A DNA stretch of 6,697 bases from NCBI GenBank assembly GCA_003164305.1, contig PLSZ01000674.1, forward strand, positions 138 through 6,834, read 5' to 3'. Within the stretch, counting starts at the first letter, position 1; each line of letters begins with the position of its first letter. Both the position numbers and the translations under genes were made by a program. The notes beneath the pieces were generated by a model, which was given only the letters and a program-made list of their open reading frames with translations, was not told the origin of the DNA and searched no databases. Shown here piece by piece: positions 6,309-6,697 of the stretch. Source of the DNA: Acetobacteraceae bacterium. GTDB lineage: Bacteria > Pseudomonadota > Alphaproteobacteria > Acetobacterales > Acetobacteraceae.

Positions 6309-6539
6309 GTGCCGAACCTCTTCAGGATCATCCTCAGAGCGCGTTCCGGACGCCTGTGGTCCGATCGGCGGGGAGTCACCGCGCTCGAATATGGCCTGAT
6401 CGCGAGCATCATTTTTGCTTCGATCCTGGTTGGCTTTTCTCTGATGGCGGACAGTTTGTCCAACCAATTCGAAGGGGTCGGAACCTGCGTCGCCAACGGT
6501 CCGACCGATCCGTCCTGCACGGTACGGGCACCGGGTTAG
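6309..6539 (+). CDS. Flp/Fap-type pilin subunit (class IVb prepilin)
   Basis: Small prepilin of the Flp/Tad family. Pilins of this type are cleaved by a TadV/CpaA-like peptidase and assembled into adhesive or surface-sensing pili. From GTG 6309 the product is 76 aa: a basic leader of 22 residues ending RRG (20-22), then the mature start VTALEYGLIASIIFASILVG with Glu at +5 and Tyr at +6, the Flp signature, and a hydrophobic helix of about 20 residues. The tail after SLSNQFEGVGT contains C60 and C70, which could form a disulfide loop; many Flp proteins end near this point without it. GGGGG at 6297-6301 is a plausible ribosome-binding site, 7 nt before GTG. In-frame ATGs at 6237 and 6192 would give atypically long leaders. 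No tad/cpa assembly genes are in the window. The stop abuts the transposase remnant. Confidence 0.88.
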   Translation: MPNLFRIILRARSGRLWSDRRGVTALEYGLIASIIFASILVGFSLMADSLSNQFEGVGTCVANGPTDPSCTVRAPG

Positions 6540-6697
6540 CGAAGGGCGACGCGACTCGAAGGGGATCGTGGCCGAGGAAACCCACGGTCGTTGTGGTTGA
6601 TCATGAATCCGGGTAGCCACGTGTTCGCTGCCGGGATCGTCGAAATCCCGGCCAGCCGCAACTCCTTCACCAGCCGATCCCGCGCCGATCCCGCGCC
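6536..6697 (-). pseudogene. Truncated transposase remnant, probably ISNCY family
   Basis: The minus strand is open from the right window edge to TAA at 6538-6536 (53 codons seen). It reads RDRLVKELRLAGISTIPAAN and then TWLPGFMINHND, closely resembling the C-terminal half of the catalytic region of ISNCY-type DDE transposases (typically DRLVKELRLxGI..AANAxLPxF..xxN). From my knowledge of the family, well over 100 further residues should follow, but here the frame dissolves into Pro/Ser/Arg after NDR and stops, so the 3' end is lost. Near the edge an 11-bp unit is duplicated in tandem (6673-6694), which would shift the frame of the preceding codons. The upstream part is outside the window. The stop overlaps the pilin stop codon on the opposite strand. 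Confidence 0.6.
6673..6694. repeat. 11-bp tandem duplication at window edge
   Basis: The unit gccgatcccgc occurs at 6673-6683 and again at 6684-6694, followed by gcc at the start of a possible third copy that runs off the window. It lies inside the transposase remnant. Eleven is not a multiple of three, so the duplication would break the reading frame unless compensated. Confidence 0.7.

Overview
The window reads as a GC-rich alphaproteobacterial chromosome. The clues are high third-position GC in the clear genes, an alphaproteobacterial-type LexA site (GAAC-N7-GAAC), and the family variants of EF-Ts, PyrF and the chemoreceptor. Rhodospirillales/Acetobacteraceae is my best guess, but this is inference only.

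Layout from left to right. (1) A long imperfect hairpin (1-70) precedes tsf (106-1050, +), which encodes elongation factor Ts. tsf ends in a GC-rich hairpin and is not followed by pyrH/frr, its usual neighbours. (2) About 400 bases (1051-1451) hold no recognisable gene. (3) A large minus-strand gene (1452-3833) encodes a membrane chemoreceptor: TM, periplasmic sensor, TM, HAMP, MCP signalling domain, then a C-terminal PilZ domain with intact c-di-GMP-binding motifs. (4) About 600 bases (3834-4433) contain only two weak minus-strand small ORFs, one ending a few bases before the receptor start. (5) pyrF (4434-5186, +) encodes orotidine 5'-phosphate decarboxylase with its catalytic residues intact. 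(6) About 490 bases (5187-5677) have no convincing gene but hold the densest regulatory signals of the window, in an AT-rich patch: an 11-bp-period direct repeat matching the alphaproteobacterial SOS (LexA) box, then two CTAAC-N2-GTTAG palindromes 22 bp apart that together form a perfect 13-bp inverted repeat. (7) A GNAT acetyltransferase (5678-6142, -) is divergent from a Flp/Tad-type prepilin gene (6309-6539, +). (8) The right edge (6536-6697, -) carries the truncated remains of a transposase, apparently of the ISNCY type, with an 11-bp tandem duplication at the boundary.

The genes do not form one pathway. Two are housekeeping genes (translation and pyrimidine synthesis). The others suggest a motile or surface-attaching lifestyle: a chemoreceptor that can read c-di-GMP, and a Flp pilin. 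The most unusual part is the orphan regulatory cluster at about 5299-5378, which looks like the control region of a damage-inducible and separately repressed transcript whose gene is missing, very short or degraded. I found no rRNA, tRNA or CRISPR array.
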